Source of the DNA: Mycolicibacterium helvum | Lineage (GTDB): Bacteria > Actinomycetota > Actinomycetes > Mycobacteriales > Mycobacteriaceae | Assembly: GCF_010731895.1 (NCBI RefSeq) | Contig: NZ_AP022596.1 | Coordinates: 4,464,001 to 4,528,000 of the forward strand | Reading direction: 5' to 3' | DNA: 64,000 bases | In this document: piece by piece, positions 49,947 through 59,714 of the stretch | Layout of the letters: each line of letters opens with the position of its first letter | Numbering within the stretch: position 1 is the first letter of the stretch | Position numbers and translations under genes: made by a program | Notes under the pieces: model-generated | Told to the model about the DNA's origin: nothing | The model's input: the letters and a program-made list of their open reading frames with translations, nothing else | Databases searched by the model: none

Positions 49947-51374
49947 CTACGGGGCCAATGACGGCAGCGGCAGCCCGAATTCGCGCTCGAGCACTGTGCG
50001 CGCGGCGTAATAGCCGCACATCCCGTGCACGGCGGTTCCTGGCGGGGTCGCCGAGGAGCTCAGGTATGCCTTGGGGATCGGCGTGGTCCATGGGTTCCAC
50101 CGCAGGGTCGGCCCGACCATCGCGGCGAACAGCGTGGCGCCGCCGACGATGATGTCCCCGCCGACGTAGTTGGCGTTGTGGGTGGCCATCTGGGCCGCGG
50201 TCACGCACCGCGACGCCAGCACCAGATCCCGGAACCCAGGCGCGGCCTTCTCGAACAGGCCGATGATCGTCTCAGTCAGGTCCTCGGTCGAGTGGGCCGG
50301 GACGTGGGCATAGGTCCACAGCGGTCGCCGTCCCGCGGAGTCGATGCGCGAGGGATCGGACACGTGCGGAAGCGCGGCCAACGTCATCGGCCAATCGGCA
50401 TGCCGGCCGGCGGCGATCTCTTTCTCCGAGTACGCCATCTGGGCTCTGGTGCCGCCCATGTGCACGGTGGGCGAGCTGGCGATCCGCTGGTCACGCCACG
50501 GAATATCGCCGGAAAGCACGAAGTCCACCTTGCACACACCCGGGCCATACCGGTAGCGCCGCAACGATTTTGCGTAGCCATCCGGCATCGCCGAGCCGTA
50601 GATGTCGAGCAACGCCGTTGGGGCGGTGTCATAGATCACCACGCCGGGGGGAGGGGAGGTCACCGGTTCGCCGACGACCAGTTCGCCACCGTGGGCCTGC
50701 AGATCGGCGAGCATCGCGTCGACGATGGTCTGGCTGCCGCCGACCGGAACCGGCCAGCCGGCGGTGTGCGCCACCGTGCCGAGCATGACTCCGGCGCCGC
50801 TGTTGACCGGCGACGGCATCGTCGAAATCGCATGTGAGCCAACTCCGGTGAACAACGCTCTGGCATCGTCACCGCGCAACACACTCCATGCCGGGCTGCC
50901 CTGGGCGAGCACCCGAAGGCCAGCACGCACCGTGGTGGGCAGATCCGGCGGCAGTGAGCGCTTGTCGCCAAGGAAGAACCCGAGCACGCCGTCGGCATGA
51001 TCGACCAGCGGGCCGAACAGCCGGCGCCAGGAGCGCCCCTCGTCAAGCTCGGCGCAGGTGCGCTCCAGCGAGTGGTAGGCGATCGCGGCCGGCCGGTTCG
51101 GCAGCGGGTTGGCGTAGGAGATCTCCGGGACCGCCAACCGCACCCCGCGTGCGGCGAGGTCGAACTCGGCGAAGAACGGCGACGCCAACGCCAGCGGGTG
51201 GACCGCCGAGCAGACATCGTGTCGAATCTCGGGGTAATCCGGATCTGTCGCGGTGCGGGCACCGCCACCGAACGTCGGCTGGCCCTCGATGACGCGCACC
51301 TTCAGGCCAGCTCGCGCGCAGATGACGGCGGCCGCCAACCCGTTGGGACCACTGCCGACGACGGTCACGTCCAC
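49947..51374 (-). CDS. Phytoene desaturase/carotenoid-type FAD oxidoreductase (Rv2997-like)
   Basis: The 475-aa product (GTG at 51374) starts DVTVVGSGPNGLAAAVICAR with the GxGxxG dinucleotide motif and the RVIEGQPTFGGGARTATDP block of the CrtI/amine-oxidase family. It ends with VHGMCGYYAARTVLER. A TTG at 51422 would add 16 residues, but the start at the FAD motif fits better. It lies back to back with serA (65 bases between starts). The substrate is unknown; the family includes carotenoid and all-trans-retinol oxidoreductases. Confidence 0.82.
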   Translation of the reverse strand: MDVTVVGSGPNGLAAAVICARAGLKVRVIEGQPTFGGGARTATDPDYPEIRHDVCSAVHPLALASPFFAEFDLAARGVRLAVPEISYANPLPNRPAAIAYHSLERTCAELDEGRSWRRLFGPLVDHADGVLGFFLGDKRSLPPDLPTTVRAGLRVLAQGSPAWSVLRGDDARALFTGVGSHAISTMPSPVNSGAGVMLGTVAHTAGWPVPVGGSQTIVDAMLADLQAHGGELVVGEPVTSPPPGVVIYDTAPTALLDIYGSAMPDGYAKSLRRYRYGPGVCKVDFVLSGDIPWRDQRIASSPTVHMGGTRAQMAYSEKEIAAGRHADWPMTLAALPHVSDPSRIDSAGRRPLWTYAHVPAHSTEDLTETIIGLFEKAAPGFRDLVLASRCVTAAQMATHNANYVGGDIIVGGATLFAAMVGPTLRWNPWTTPIPKAYLSSSATPPGTAVHGMCGYYAARTVLEREFGLPLPSLAP

Positions 51375-51439
51375 CCAGTAAGTAGACCGCACCACGGCCG
51401 CTGATCGTCCACCGGGCAACAACCACTAGGCTGACCGGC

Positions 51440-53026
51440 GTGAATCTGCCCGTTGTACTTATCGCAGACAAGCTTGCCGAGTCGACCGTCGCGGCCCTGG
51501 GCGACCAGGTCGAAGTCCGTTGGGTCGACGGTCCGGACCGGCCGAAACTGCTGGCCGCGGTCGCCGACGCCGACGCGCTGCTGGTGCGCTCGGCCACGAC
51601 CGTGGACGCCGAGGTCATTGCCGCCGCGCCCAAGCTGAAGATCGTCGCCCGCGCCGGCGTCGGCCTGGACAACGTCGACGTCGACGCCGCCACCAAGGCC
51701 GGCGTGCTGGTCGTCAACGCGCCCACGTCGAACATCCACAGCGCCGCCGAGCATGCGTTGGCGCTGATGCTGTCGGCCGCGCGGCAGATCCCCGCCGCCG
51801 ACGCCACGCTGCGCGAGCACACCTGGAAGCGCTCATCGTTCTCGGGCACCGAGATCTTCGGCAAGACCGTCGGCGTGGTGGGGCTGGGCCGCATCGGGCA
51901 GCTCGTCGCCCAGCGGCTGGCCGCGTTCGGCACCCACGTCATTGCCTACGACCCGTACGTGTCGGCGGCCCGCGCCGCGCAGCTGGGCATCGAGCTGCTC
52001 GCGCTCGACGATCTGCTGGCCCGTGCCGACTTCATCTCGGTGCACCTGCCCAAGACCCCGGAGACCGCCGGCCTGCTCGGCAAGGAAGCACTGGCCAAGA
52101 CCAAGCCCGGCGTGATCATCGTCAACGCGGCCCGCGGCGGCCTGATCGACGAGCAGGCCCTGGCCGACGCGATCACCAGCGGCCACGTGCGTGGCGCCGG
52201 TCTCGACGTGTTCAGCACCGAACCCTGCACCGACAGTCCGCTGTTCGAGCTGCCGCAGGTGGTCGTCACCCCGCACCTCGGTGCCTCCACTGCGGAGGCT
52301 CAGGACCGGGCCGGCACCGATGTGGCCGCGAGCGTGAAGCTCGCGCTGGCCGGCGAGTTCGTGCCCGACGCGGTCAACGTCGGCGCCGGTGCGGTCAGTG
52401 AAGAGGTGGCGCCGTGGCTGGACCTGGCCCGCAAGCTGGGTCTGCTCGCCGGTGTGCTGTCCACCGGGGCGGCGTCGAGCCTGTCGGTACGGGTCTCCGG
52501 GGAGCTCGCGTCCGAAGATGTTGAGGTGCTGAAACTCTCGGCGCTGCGCGGCTTCTTCTCGACGGTGACCGATCAGCAGGTGACGTTCGTCAACGCGCCG
52601 AATCTGGCCGCCGAACGAGGTCTGCAGAGCGAGCTCAGCACCGCCACCGAGAGCCCCAACCACCGCAGCCTCGTCGACGTGCGGGTGGTAGGACCCGACG
52701 GCGCGACGACCAACGTGTCCGGGACCCTGTCCGGGCCCCAGCAGGTCGAGAAGGTCGTCCAGATCAACGGCCGCAACTTCGATCTGCGGGCCGAAGGCGT
52801 GAACCTCGTTCTGCATTACTCCGACCAGCCCGGAGCGCTGGGCAAGATCGGCACCCTGCTCGGCAACGCCGACGTGAACATCCTGGCGGCTCAGCTGAGC
52901 CAGGACACCAGTGGCCGGGCCGCGACGCTGATGCTGCGGTTGGATCGCGAGGTTGCCGACGACATCCGGTCGGCCATCGGTGACGCGGTTGGCGCGACGA
53001 CTCTGGAAGTGGTGGATCTTTCGTGA
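51440..53026 (+). CDS. serA: D-3-phosphoglycerate dehydrogenase
   Basis: The 528-aa product (GTG start, [15 protein letters not shown]) has the substrate and NAD-binding domains ([20 protein letters not shown], the catalytic region [19 protein letters not shown]). An intervening ASB domain and a C-terminal ACT domain ([20 protein letters not shown]) follow. Length equals M. tuberculosis SerA1 (528 aa), a serine-inhibited enzyme. It starts serine synthesis. leuB follows with a 4-base overlap. Confidence 0.96.
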   Translation: MNLPVVLIADKLAESTVAALGDQVEVRWVDGPDRPKLLAAVADADALLVRSATTVDAEVIAAAPKLKIVARAGVGLDNVDVDAATKAGVLVVNAPTSNIHSAAEHALALMLSAARQIPAADATLREHTWKRSSFSGTEIFGKTVGVVGLGRIGQLVAQRLAAFGTHVIAYDPYVSAARAAQLGIELLALDDLLARADFISVHLPKTPETAGLLGKEALAKTKPGVIIVNAARGGLIDEQALADAITSGHVRGAGLDVFSTEPCTDSPLFELPQVVVTPHLGASTAEAQDRAGTDVAASVKLALAGEFVPDAVNVGAGAVSEEVAPWLDLARKLGLLAGVLSTGAASSLSVRVSGELASEDVEVLKLSALRGFFSTVTDQQVTFVNAPNLAAERGLQSELSTATESPNHRSLVDVRVVGPDGATTNVSGTLSGPQQVEKVVQINGRNFDLRAEGVNLVLHYSDQPGALGKIGTLLGNADVNILAAQLSQDTSGRAATLMLRLDREVADDIRSAIGDAVGATTLEVVDLS

Positions 53027-54033
53027 AACTGGCGGTAATCGCGGGCGACGGCATCGGCCCGGAAGTCATCGACGAAGCGCTGCAGGTGCTCGATGTGGTG
53101 CTGCCCGATGTGGACAAGACCGACTACGACCTCGGTGCGCGCCGGTACCACGCGACCGGTGAGTTGCTCACCGCCGAGACCATCGAGGAGTTGAAGGGCT
53201 ACGACGCCATCCTGCTCGGGGCGATCGGCGATCCGTCAGTGCCCAGCGGCGTGCTGGAGCGTGGCCTGCTGCTCAAACTCCGCTTCGCACTGGACCATCA
53301 CGTCAACCTGCGGCCGGGACGGCTGTACCCCGGTGTCAGCAGCCCGCTGTCCGGCGTGACGAATATCGACTTCGTCGTGGTGCGTGAGGGCACTGAAGGC
53401 CCCTACACCGGTAACGGGGGGGCCCTGCGCGTCGGCACACCGCACGAGGTGGCCACCGAGGTCAGCGTCAACACCGCGTTCGGCGTCGAGCGGGTGGTGC
53501 GTGACGCGTTCGCCCGTGCGCAGGCCCGGCGCAAGCACCTGACTCTGGTGCACAAGACCAACGTGCTGACCTTCGCGGGCAGCTTGTGGTCGCGGGTGGT
53601 CGCCGAGGTTGGCGCCGAGTACCCCGACGTCGAGGTCGCCTATCAGCACATCGACGCCGCCACGATCCACCTGGTCACCGACCCGGGCCGGTTCGACGTC
53701 ATCGTCACCGACAACCTGTTCGGCGACATCATCACCGACCTGGCCGCGGCGGTCTGCGGCGGGATCGGACTGGCCGCCAGCGGCAATATCGATGCCACCC
53801 GGACCAATCCGTCGATGTTCGAACCCGTCCACGGCAGCGCGCCCGACATCGCGGGCCAGGGTATCGCCGACCCGACCGCGGCAGTGATGTCGGTGGCCTT
53901 GCTGTTGCGCCACATTGGCGAGGATGCCGCGGCTGCCCGCGTCGACAAGGCCGTTGGTGATCATCTGGCCACCCGCGGCGACGCGACGTACTCGACCCGC
54001 GAGGTCGGCGAGCGGATCCGCGCCGCGCTCTAG
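53023..54033 (+). CDS. leuB: 3-isopropylmalate dehydrogenase
   Basis: The 336-aa product ([23 protein letters not shown]) has the isocitrate/isopropylmalate dehydrogenase signature [20 protein letters not shown] and [14 protein letters not shown]. It oxidises 3-isopropylmalate in leucine synthesis. It is coupled to serA and converges on the MFS gene with a 4-base overlap. Confidence 0.96.
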   Translation: MKLAVIAGDGIGPEVIDEALQVLDVVLPDVDKTDYDLGARRYHATGELLTAETIEELKGYDAILLGAIGDPSVPSGVLERGLLLKLRFALDHHVNLRPGRLYPGVSSPLSGVTNIDFVVVREGTEGPYTGNGGALRVGTPHEVATEVSVNTAFGVERVVRDAFARAQARRKHLTLVHKTNVLTFAGSLWSRVVAEVGAEYPDVEVAYQHIDAATIHLVTDPGRFDVIVTDNLFGDIITDLAAAVCGGIGLAASGNIDATRTNPSMFEPVHGSAPDIAGQGIADPTAAVMSVALLLRHIGEDAAAARVDKAVGDHLATRGDATYSTREVGERIRAAL

Positions 54034-55217
54034 TGGTTGACGGGCTGGTCGTCAGGCACCAGCGGTAGCGCCGCGACCGGGAACAGCGCGCACACCGCGA
54101 ATGCGATCGGGTAGCCCACCACACCGATCAGTGCGCCGAACAACGGTGGGGTGAGCCCGGCGGCCAGCAACTGGCTGGTGTTCTGCGCGCCCAGTGCCCG
54201 CCCGCTCCAGAACGGCCCGGCGATCTCGGCGATCGCGGTGAACGCCAAGCCGTTGTCGACGACGGTGATCACCGACGCCACGACCACCACCGCGATGCTC
54301 AGCGTCCAGTGCTGCGCATCGGTCAGCGCCAGCGCCAGCATGGACACCGCAGCGGCGGCCGCGATCACCCGGATGGGCCGCAGCCGTGAACCCACCGCAT
54401 CCGACCAGCGTCCGGCGGCGATCCGGCCCAGTGCGCCGAGGATTTGGGCGGCCATCACCAGCACGCCGGCGGATTGCGCCGACCAGCCGCGCTCTGCGAT
54501 CAACCAGACGAGGGTGAACGTCCACGCCACGCACTGCGGCACGACCAACAGCACCGACACCGCGTGGATCCGCCACAGCACGGAGGATCCCCGGTACGGG
54601 TTGGCCAGATGCTCGGCGGGTGCCTCGGCCCGTGGCGGACGTGGCGGATCCGCCACGGCGACAGCGCACACCAGCGCTGCCACTGCGCACACGATGGCGG
54701 GGAACAACAGTGCCAGTCCGACGCCGTGCGCCTGGGCCAGCCGGGGAATGACCAACGCGCCGACAGCCACGCCCAGTGGCTGTGCGGTCTGGCGGATACC
54801 CATCACCAGCCCCCGCTGCTGTGGCGGAAACCACCCGACCACCAGCCGTCCGCTGGCCGAATTGCTGCTGGCCGCCGCCATACCGCCAAGGAACAGGAAG
54901 ACGCCAACCAGCAGCAGCGAGTGCGACGAAGCCGCCGCCAGGGCCGCCGCGGCGGTCAACGCGGAGCCGACGGACAACACGAAGCGCTCGCCGACGCGGT
55001 CCACCACATAACCCCAGAGGAACAGGGTTGCCACCATGCCGAAGCTCGGCATCGCCGACACCAGGCCGGCCTTGGCCAGGTCGAGGCCCATCGTGGTGTG
55101 CAGGGTGGGGATCAGAAAGGCGGCGCCGTTGATGAAGACGTTGGCAGACAACGTCGCAAACAACGCGACCGCGAGCATCATCCAGCGCCGCACGGTGCTG
55201 ATTGTGTCGACGTCCAT
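54030..55217 (-). CDS. MFS transporter (Rv2994-like)
   Basis: The 395-aa product has about 12 hydrophobic segments with the MFS loop motif [20 protein letters not shown] after TM2 and [20 protein letters not shown] in TM5. The ATG at 55217 was chosen over one 9 codons upstream because the transmembrane start follows directly. The substrate is not known. It is divergent from the FAH-gltX operon, and the gap holds a repeat pair (55238-55278). Confidence 0.85.
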   Translation of the reverse strand: MDVDTISTVRRWMMLAVALFATLSANVFINGAAFLIPTLHTTMGLDLAKAGLVSAMPSFGMVATLFLWGYVVDRVGERFVLSVGSALTAAAALAAASSHSLLLVGVFLFLGGMAAASSNSASGRLVVGWFPPQQRGLVMGIRQTAQPLGVAVGALVIPRLAQAHGVGLALLFPAIVCAVAALVCAVAVADPPRPPRAEAPAEHLANPYRGSSVLWRIHAVSVLLVVPQCVAWTFTLVWLIAERGWSAQSAGVLVMAAQILGALGRIAAGRWSDAVGSRLRPIRVIAAAAAVSMLALALTDAQHWTLSIAVVVVASVITVVDNGLAFTAIAEIAGPFWSGRALGAQNTSQLLAAGLTPPLFGALIGVVGYPIAFAVCALFPVAALPLVPDDQPVNH

Positions 55218-55237
55218 GCCGCCATAATTCCACGGCG

Positions 55238-55278
55238 ATCTCACAATGCTGAACTGTCATCTCATAATGTAGGAGATG
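55238..55278. promoter_or_regulatory. Direct repeats ATCTCAnAATG and palindrome CATCTC-N9-GAGATG
   Basis: ATCTCACAATG (55238-55248) and ATCTCATAATG (55259-55269) repeat with a 21-base period. The second copy is also the left part of CATCTC (55258-55263) ... GAGATG (55273-55278). The layout, in the 174-base gap between the MFS gene and the FAH-family gene, suggests a two-site operator. The regulator is unknown; an IclR-type leucine regulator is one guess. Confidence 0.4.
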
Positions 55279-55391
55279 CCGCGAGTGAGCGATGGCGCAG
55301 AAGAAATGCGAGAAGAGCCCTGCGTGGCTTCTCACCCAACGCGGATCGGGGTCTTTCGTCCCCGCATCGTCGCCCCACTAGGCTGTGAGGA

Positions 55392-56168
55392 ATGCGCCTG
55401 GGTCGAATCGCCAGCCCCGATGGGGTCGCCTTCGTCAGTATCGAAGGGGACACGGGGAGTGAAATTGTTCGTGAGATAGCCGAGCACCCTTTCGGTGCGC
55501 CGACGTTCACCGGCCGGACCTGGCCGCTGGCTGACGTGCGCCTGCTGGCCCCGATCCTGGCCAGCAAGGTGGTCTGCATGGGCAAGAACTACCTGGCCCA
55601 CATCGAGGAGATGGGTGGCGAGGCCCCGGAGGATCCGGTCATCTTCCTCAAGCCGAACACCGCGATCATCGGACCCGGTGTGCCAATCCAGTTGCCCGCC
55701 AATGCCTCCCCGGTCCACCACGAGGGTGAGCTAGCCGCCGTCATCGGCCGTCCATGTAAGGACGTCCCCGCCGCGCGCGCCGCCGAGAACATCCTGGGCT
55801 ATACGATCGCCAACGATGTGTCCGCCCGCGACCAGCAGAAGGCCGACGGCCAGTGGATCCGGGCCAAGGGCCATGACACGTTCTGCCCGGTCGGTCCATG
55901 GATCGTCACCGACCTCGACCCGTCCGATCTGGAAATCCGCACCGAGGTCAACGGCCAGGTGCGTCAGCTCAGCCGGACCTCGCTGATGATCCACGACATC
56001 GGCGCCATCATCGAGTGGATCTCCTCCGTGATGACCCTGCTGCCCGGCGATCTCATCCTCACCGGGACGCCGGAGGGTGTCGGGCCGATCGAGCACGGCG
56101 ATACCGTCAGCGTCAGCATCGAGGGCATCGGCACGCTGACCAATCCCGTGATCCGGAAGGGCAACTGA
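55392..56168 (+). CDS. Fumarylacetoacetate hydrolase-family protein (Rv2993c-like)
   Basis: The 258-aa product has the FAH C-terminal fold: [50 protein letters not shown] (metal-binding Glu), [14 protein letters not shown] and a final [17 protein letters not shown]. Such enzymes are hydrolases, decarboxylases or isomerases of 2-oxo acids, for example 2-hydroxyhepta-2,4-diene-1,7-dioate isomerase or oxaloacetate decarboxylase. The exact reaction is unknown. Its stop overlaps the gltX start by one base (TGATG). Confidence 0.88.
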   Translation: MRLGRIASPDGVAFVSIEGDTGSEIVREIAEHPFGAPTFTGRTWPLADVRLLAPILASKVVCMGKNYLAHIEEMGGEAPEDPVIFLKPNTAIIGPGVPIQLPANASPVHHEGELAAVIGRPCKDVPAARAAENILGYTIANDVSARDQQKADGQWIRAKGHDTFCPVGPWIVTDLDPSDLEIRTEVNGQVRQLSRTSLMIHDIGAIIEWISSVMTLLPGDLILTGTPEGVGPIEHGDTVSVSIEGIGTLTNPVIRKGN

Positions 56169-57658
56169 TGACCGCGGCCGCCAATGATCCAGTGCGCGTG
56201 CGATTCTGCCCGTCACCGACCGGCATTCCGCATGTCGGCATGGTCCGCACCGCGTTGTTCAACTGGGCGTACGCCCGCCACACCGGCGGCACGTTCGTGT
56301 TCCGCATCGAGGACACCGACGCCCAGCGCGACTCCGAGGAAAGCTATGCCGCACTGCTGGATGCATTGCGATGGCTGGGACTGGACTGGGACGAGGGGCC
56401 CGAAGTCGGCGGTCCCTATGAGCCCTACCGGCAGTCCCAGCGCACAGCTCTCTATCGCGATGTGCTCGACCGGTTGGTCGAGTCGGGAGAGGCTTATTTT
56501 GCGTACTCCACACCTGAAGAGGTGGAGGCGCGACACCTGGCTGCTGGGCGCAATCCCAAACTGGGCTATGACAATTACGACCGCGACCTGACCGACGAGC
56601 AGCGCGACGCTTACGTCGCCGAGGGGCGTAACGCCGTGCTTCGGCTGCGGATGCCCGACGAGGACATCACCTGGCACGACCTGGTCAGGGGCACAACGAC
56701 ATTCGCCGCTGGAACGGTTCCCGATTTCGCGCTGACCCGTGCGACCGGCGAACCGTTGTACACCTTGGTCAATCCGGTCGACGATGCGTTGATGAAGATC
56801 ACCCACGTGCTGCGCGGGGAAGATTTGCTGTCGTCGACACCGCGCCAGATTGCGCTGTACCAGGCGCTGACTCGCATCGGCGTGACGGACCGCGTGCCCG
56901 AATTCGCCCACCTGCCACCGGTTTTGGGTGAGGGCACCAAGAAGCTGTCCAAGCGCGACCCGGAGTCCAACCTGTTCCTGCACCGCGACCGCGGATTCCT
57001 GCCCGAGGGTCTGCTCAACTACCTGGCGCTGCTGGGCTGGGGGATCGCCGGCGACCACGACATCTTCAGCCTCGAGGAAATGGTCGCCGCCTTCGACGTC
57101 GTCGACGTCAACTCCAACCCGGCGCGGTTCGACCAGAAGAAAGCCGACGCCATCAATGCCGAGCACATCCGCCGGCTCGGCGAGGCGGACTTCGCCGCGC
57201 GCCTTAAGGCCTATTTCGACGCCCACGGCCACGACACCGGGCTCGACGACGCGAGATTCGCCGTCGCCGCACAGCTGATTCAGACGCGCATCGTGGTGCT
57301 CTCCGACGGGTGGGAGCTGCTGAAGTTCCTCAACGACGATGCCTACGAACTGGATCCGAAGGCCGCGGCCAAGGAACTCGGCCCGGATTCCGTGCCGGTG
57401 CTCGACGCGGCAATCACGGCTCTTGAGGCGGTGGCCGAGTGGACAACGCCGGCCATCGAGGATGCGCTCAAGGTCACACTGCTCGAGGGGCTCGAGCTCA
57501 AGCCGCGCAAGGCGTTCGGACCGATCCGGGTGGCCGCGACGGGTGCCACGATCAGCCCGCCGCTGTTCGAGTCGCTGGAGCTGCTGGGTAGCGACCGCAG
57601 CCTGCGTCGACTGCGGGGCGCGCGCGACCATGGGGGGGTGCTGGAAAAAGACGGCTGA
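56168..57658 (+). CDS. gltX: Glutamyl-tRNA synthetase (non-discriminating type expected)
   Basis: The 496-aa product has the class I HIGH-type motif [20 protein letters not shown] at about residues 13-32 and the KMSKS-type motif [10 protein letters not shown]. It charges tRNA-Glu and, since this organism has GatCAB, probably tRNA-Gln as well, making the substrate for amidation. tRNA-Gln and tRNA-Glu genes lie just downstream, so substrate and enzyme are encoded together. The ATG at 56168 overlaps the FAH-family stop. Confidence 0.96.
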   Translation: MTAAANDPVRVRFCPSPTGIPHVGMVRTALFNWAYARHTGGTFVFRIEDTDAQRDSEESYAALLDALRWLGLDWDEGPEVGGPYEPYRQSQRTALYRDVLDRLVESGEAYFAYSTPEEVEARHLAAGRNPKLGYDNYDRDLTDEQRDAYVAEGRNAVLRLRMPDEDITWHDLVRGTTTFAAGTVPDFALTRATGEPLYTLVNPVDDALMKITHVLRGEDLLSSTPRQIALYQALTRIGVTDRVPEFAHLPPVLGEGTKKLSKRDPESNLFLHRDRGFLPEGLLNYLALLGWGIAGDHDIFSLEEMVAAFDVVDVNSNPARFDQKKADAINAEHIRRLGEADFAARLKAYFDAHGHDTGLDDARFAVAAQLIQTRIVVLSDGWELLKFLNDDAYELDPKAAAKELGPDSVPVLDAAITALEAVAEWTTPAIEDALKVTLLEGLELKPRKAFGPIRVAATGATISPPLFESLELLGSDRSLRRLRGARDHGGVLEKDG

Positions 57659-57762
57659 AATCTTTGATATTCTGCTCGTCGGCCCGCGAACCTTGGTGCG
57701 GCGGCCTTAATCCTCGGAACCACGGCGGATAAGGCTTCTGACCAGCGGTTATAGGCGGCCAA

Positions 57763-57834
57763 TGGGGTATGGTGTAATTGGCAACACTAGGGATTCTGAT
57801 TCCCTCATTCTAGGTTCGAGTCCTGGTACCCCAG
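57763..57834 (+). tRNA. tRNA-Gln (anticodon CUG)
   Basis: The acceptor stem TGGGGTA (57763-57769) pairs with TACCCCA (57827-57833). The anticodon stem AGGGA/TCCCT closes a loop TTCTGAT with anticodon CTG, and GGTTCGAGTCC forms the T arm. A candidate -10 TATAGG is at 57750-57755. CCA is not encoded. Confidence 0.93.
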
Positions 57835-57909
57835 CAATTATGTCGGCAACGGCCTCTGGGCTATGCTGGCTAACCGGTACGCCGCAAGGCGCACCATGGA
57901 TTTGGTTCT

Positions 57910-57982
57910 GGCCCCGTCGTCTAGCGGCCTAGGACGCCGCCCTCTCACGGCGGTAGCGTGGGTTCGAATCCCATCGGGGCTA
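57910..57982 (+). tRNA. tRNA-Glu (anticodon CUC)
   Basis: GGCCCCG (57910-57916) pairs with CGGGGCT (57975-57981), beginning with a G-U pair. The anticodon stem CCGCC/GGCGG closes loop CTCTCAC with anticodon CTC. The T arm is GTGGGTTCGAATCCCAT. The discriminator A is followed by an encoded CCA (57983-57985). Confidence 0.93.
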
Positions 57983-57993
57983 CCAATCCAAAC

Positions 57994-58024
57994 TCGCCCG
58001 GTCTCCGACCGGGCGATTTTTTTT
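57994..58024 (+). terminator. Rho-independent terminator after the tRNA genes
   Basis: TCGCCCGGT (57994-58002) and ACCGGGCGA (58008-58016) form a perfect 9-bp stem with a 5-base loop, followed by eight T. It ends the tRNA transcript and separates it from the S53 peptidase gene. Confidence 0.92.
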
Positions 58025-58095
58025 CGGGGGCCGCCACCGTGTTGCAGCCGGCAAATGGTCGCGCCGGTGGGGATCGTGCCGCAGCATGGGTACCG

Positions 58096-59712
58096 ATGAA
58101 GCATTACCGTGCCGCGATCCTGATTGCCGCGGTGCTTCTGGTGGTGGTCACGGCGTCGGGACCGCCGGCCCGGTGGCTCGCGCACGGTGCCCCGGTCATC
58201 AGCGGTCCCTTCGCGTCATTACTGGCAGCCTCGACCAACCTCGGTCCGTCGCGCGCGAGTGACGCTCAGCTCACCGTCACCCTCCGTGGGTCGGTGCGCC
58301 CGACGGCTCTGATCGATTGGGCGGATGCGCATCGACTCGGGGTGCGATGGCAACCCGGCGAGGACTTCGCGGTCGTCACAGGAGCTGCCGACGACATCGC
58401 CGACGCGTTCGGAGTGCCCGTCCAGGACTACCGGGGCCGGCAAGGTCAGGTGTTCTACGCCTCGCCCCGGCAACCGGTGCTACCGCCGCTACTGCACGAC
58501 GAGGTCACCGCCGTTGGCCGAGTCCTGAGTTACCTGCCCCACCGGATGGCACGGCCCGTGTTTCCGCGCGACGTGCCGCGTCCCGGTTTGACGCCGCGAC
58601 ATCTGCTGACCGCCTACGGCGCGACCCCGCTGGTCGAGGCCGGCTACCGGGGTGCCGGTCAGACGCTGGTGTTCTTCTCGTTCGACGGCTTCGACCAGCG
58701 TGACCTCGACATGTTCGCCGACTCCTCAGGGCTGCCGAGATTCACCCCCGAGGTGATCGGCGGCCCCCTCGAGCCGCCCGAAGGCGAGGCCACGATGGAC
58801 CTCGAGGTCGGGCACGCCATCGCGCCGCAGGCCCGGCTCGTGGTGGTCAACGCTCGTCACACCGTCGAGGGCGACGGCACCTTCGAGAAGATCGGCGCGA
58901 TGTTCGACGATGCCGCGGGGCGGTTCCCCGGCTCGATCTGGAGTCTGTCCATCGGATGGGGATGTGAGGCTCTGGTCAACGCTGCCGACGTTGCGCCCGT
59001 GCGGTCCGCCCTGGCCAACGCGCACCGCCGCGGTATCACCGTCTTCGACGCCAGCGGTGACACCGCGGGGCTGGAATGCAAAGGCGGCAAGGACTGGTCG
59101 GCGGCACCCGGCCCCAACGATGTCGGTGTGGACACCATCGCCTCACTGCCGGAGATCACGTCGGTCGGCGGCACGACGCTGTACACCGACATCGAGGGAA
59201 GATGGATGGACGAGCGGGCCTGGATCGACGTGCCGATGTCACAGGGCTCCAGCGGAGGGGTGTCCCGCTTGTTCACCCGGCCCGACTATCAGCGCGGGAT
59301 AGTCATCGCCCGGGACAGCGATCACCGGCTCGTTCCCGACGTTGCCGCGGTGGCCGATCCGTTCACCGGCGTGCAGATCGTCTTCGGGCAGAACAAGCGA
59401 ATCGGCGGGGGAACCTCGCAGGCCGCACCGATCTGGGCCGGTCTGACAGCGTTGATGAATCAGTATGTGCTCGACCACGGCGGCCGGCCGCTGGGCGATA
59501 TCAACCCGCTTCTCTACCGGGCCGCCCAGGGATCGAGGCTGCCTGGCTTCCATGACGTCACGATGGGCGGCAACGCGGTCGACAACCCCGGGCCCGGCTA
59601 CGACCTGGTGACCGGCCTCGGAAGTCCCATCACCATCAATCTCGCCCAGAATCTGCTCGATGTGCAGAAGGCTCAGTCGGTGGCCGCAGGCTTTGCACCT
59701 GGCGGCGGGTAG
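58096..59712 (+). CDS. Secreted S53-family peptidase (sedolisin/kumamolisin-like)
   Basis: The 538-aa product has an N-terminal hydrophobic export segment (HYRAAILIAAVLLVVVTAS), a prodomain up to about residue 165 and an S53 catalytic domain. The catalytic E231 and D235 are in PEGEATMDLEVGHA, the oxyanion D322 is in FDASGDTAG and the nucleophile S441 is in GGGTSQAAPIWAG. A C-terminal calcium-site region follows (GYDLVTGLGSP). All key residues are present, so it should be an acid-active Ser carboxyl endopeptidase outside the cell. The ATG at 58096 follows the tRNA terminator. A membrane protein gene follows 2 bases after the stop. Confidence 0.9.
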   Translation: MKHYRAAILIAAVLLVVVTASGPPARWLAHGAPVISGPFASLLAASTNLGPSRASDAQLTVTLRGSVRPTALIDWADAHRLGVRWQPGEDFAVVTGAADDIADAFGVPVQDYRGRQGQVFYASPRQPVLPPLLHDEVTAVGRVLSYLPHRMARPVFPRDVPRPGLTPRHLLTAYGATPLVEAGYRGAGQTLVFFSFDGFDQRDLDMFADSSGLPRFTPEVIGGPLEPPEGEATMDLEVGHAIAPQARLVVVNARHTVEGDGTFEKIGAMFDDAAGRFPGSIWSLSIGWGCEALVNAADVAPVRSALANAHRRGITVFDASGDTAGLECKGGKDWSAAPGPNDVGVDTIASLPEITSVGGTTLYTDIEGRWMDERAWIDVPMSQGSSGGVSRLFTRPDYQRGIVIARDSDHRLVPDVAAVADPFTGVQIVFGQNKRIGGGTSQAAPIWAGLTALMNQYVLDHGGRPLGDINPLLYRAAQGSRLPGFHDVTMGGNAVDNPGPGYDLVTGLGSPITINLAQNLLDVQKAQSVAAGFAPGGG

Positions 59713-59714
59713 GC

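Noticed and set aside
57763..58024. tRNA cluster considered as the edge of an integrated element
   Set aside because: No integrase gene and no repeat of the tRNA 3' ends was noticed in the window, so an att site is not supported.
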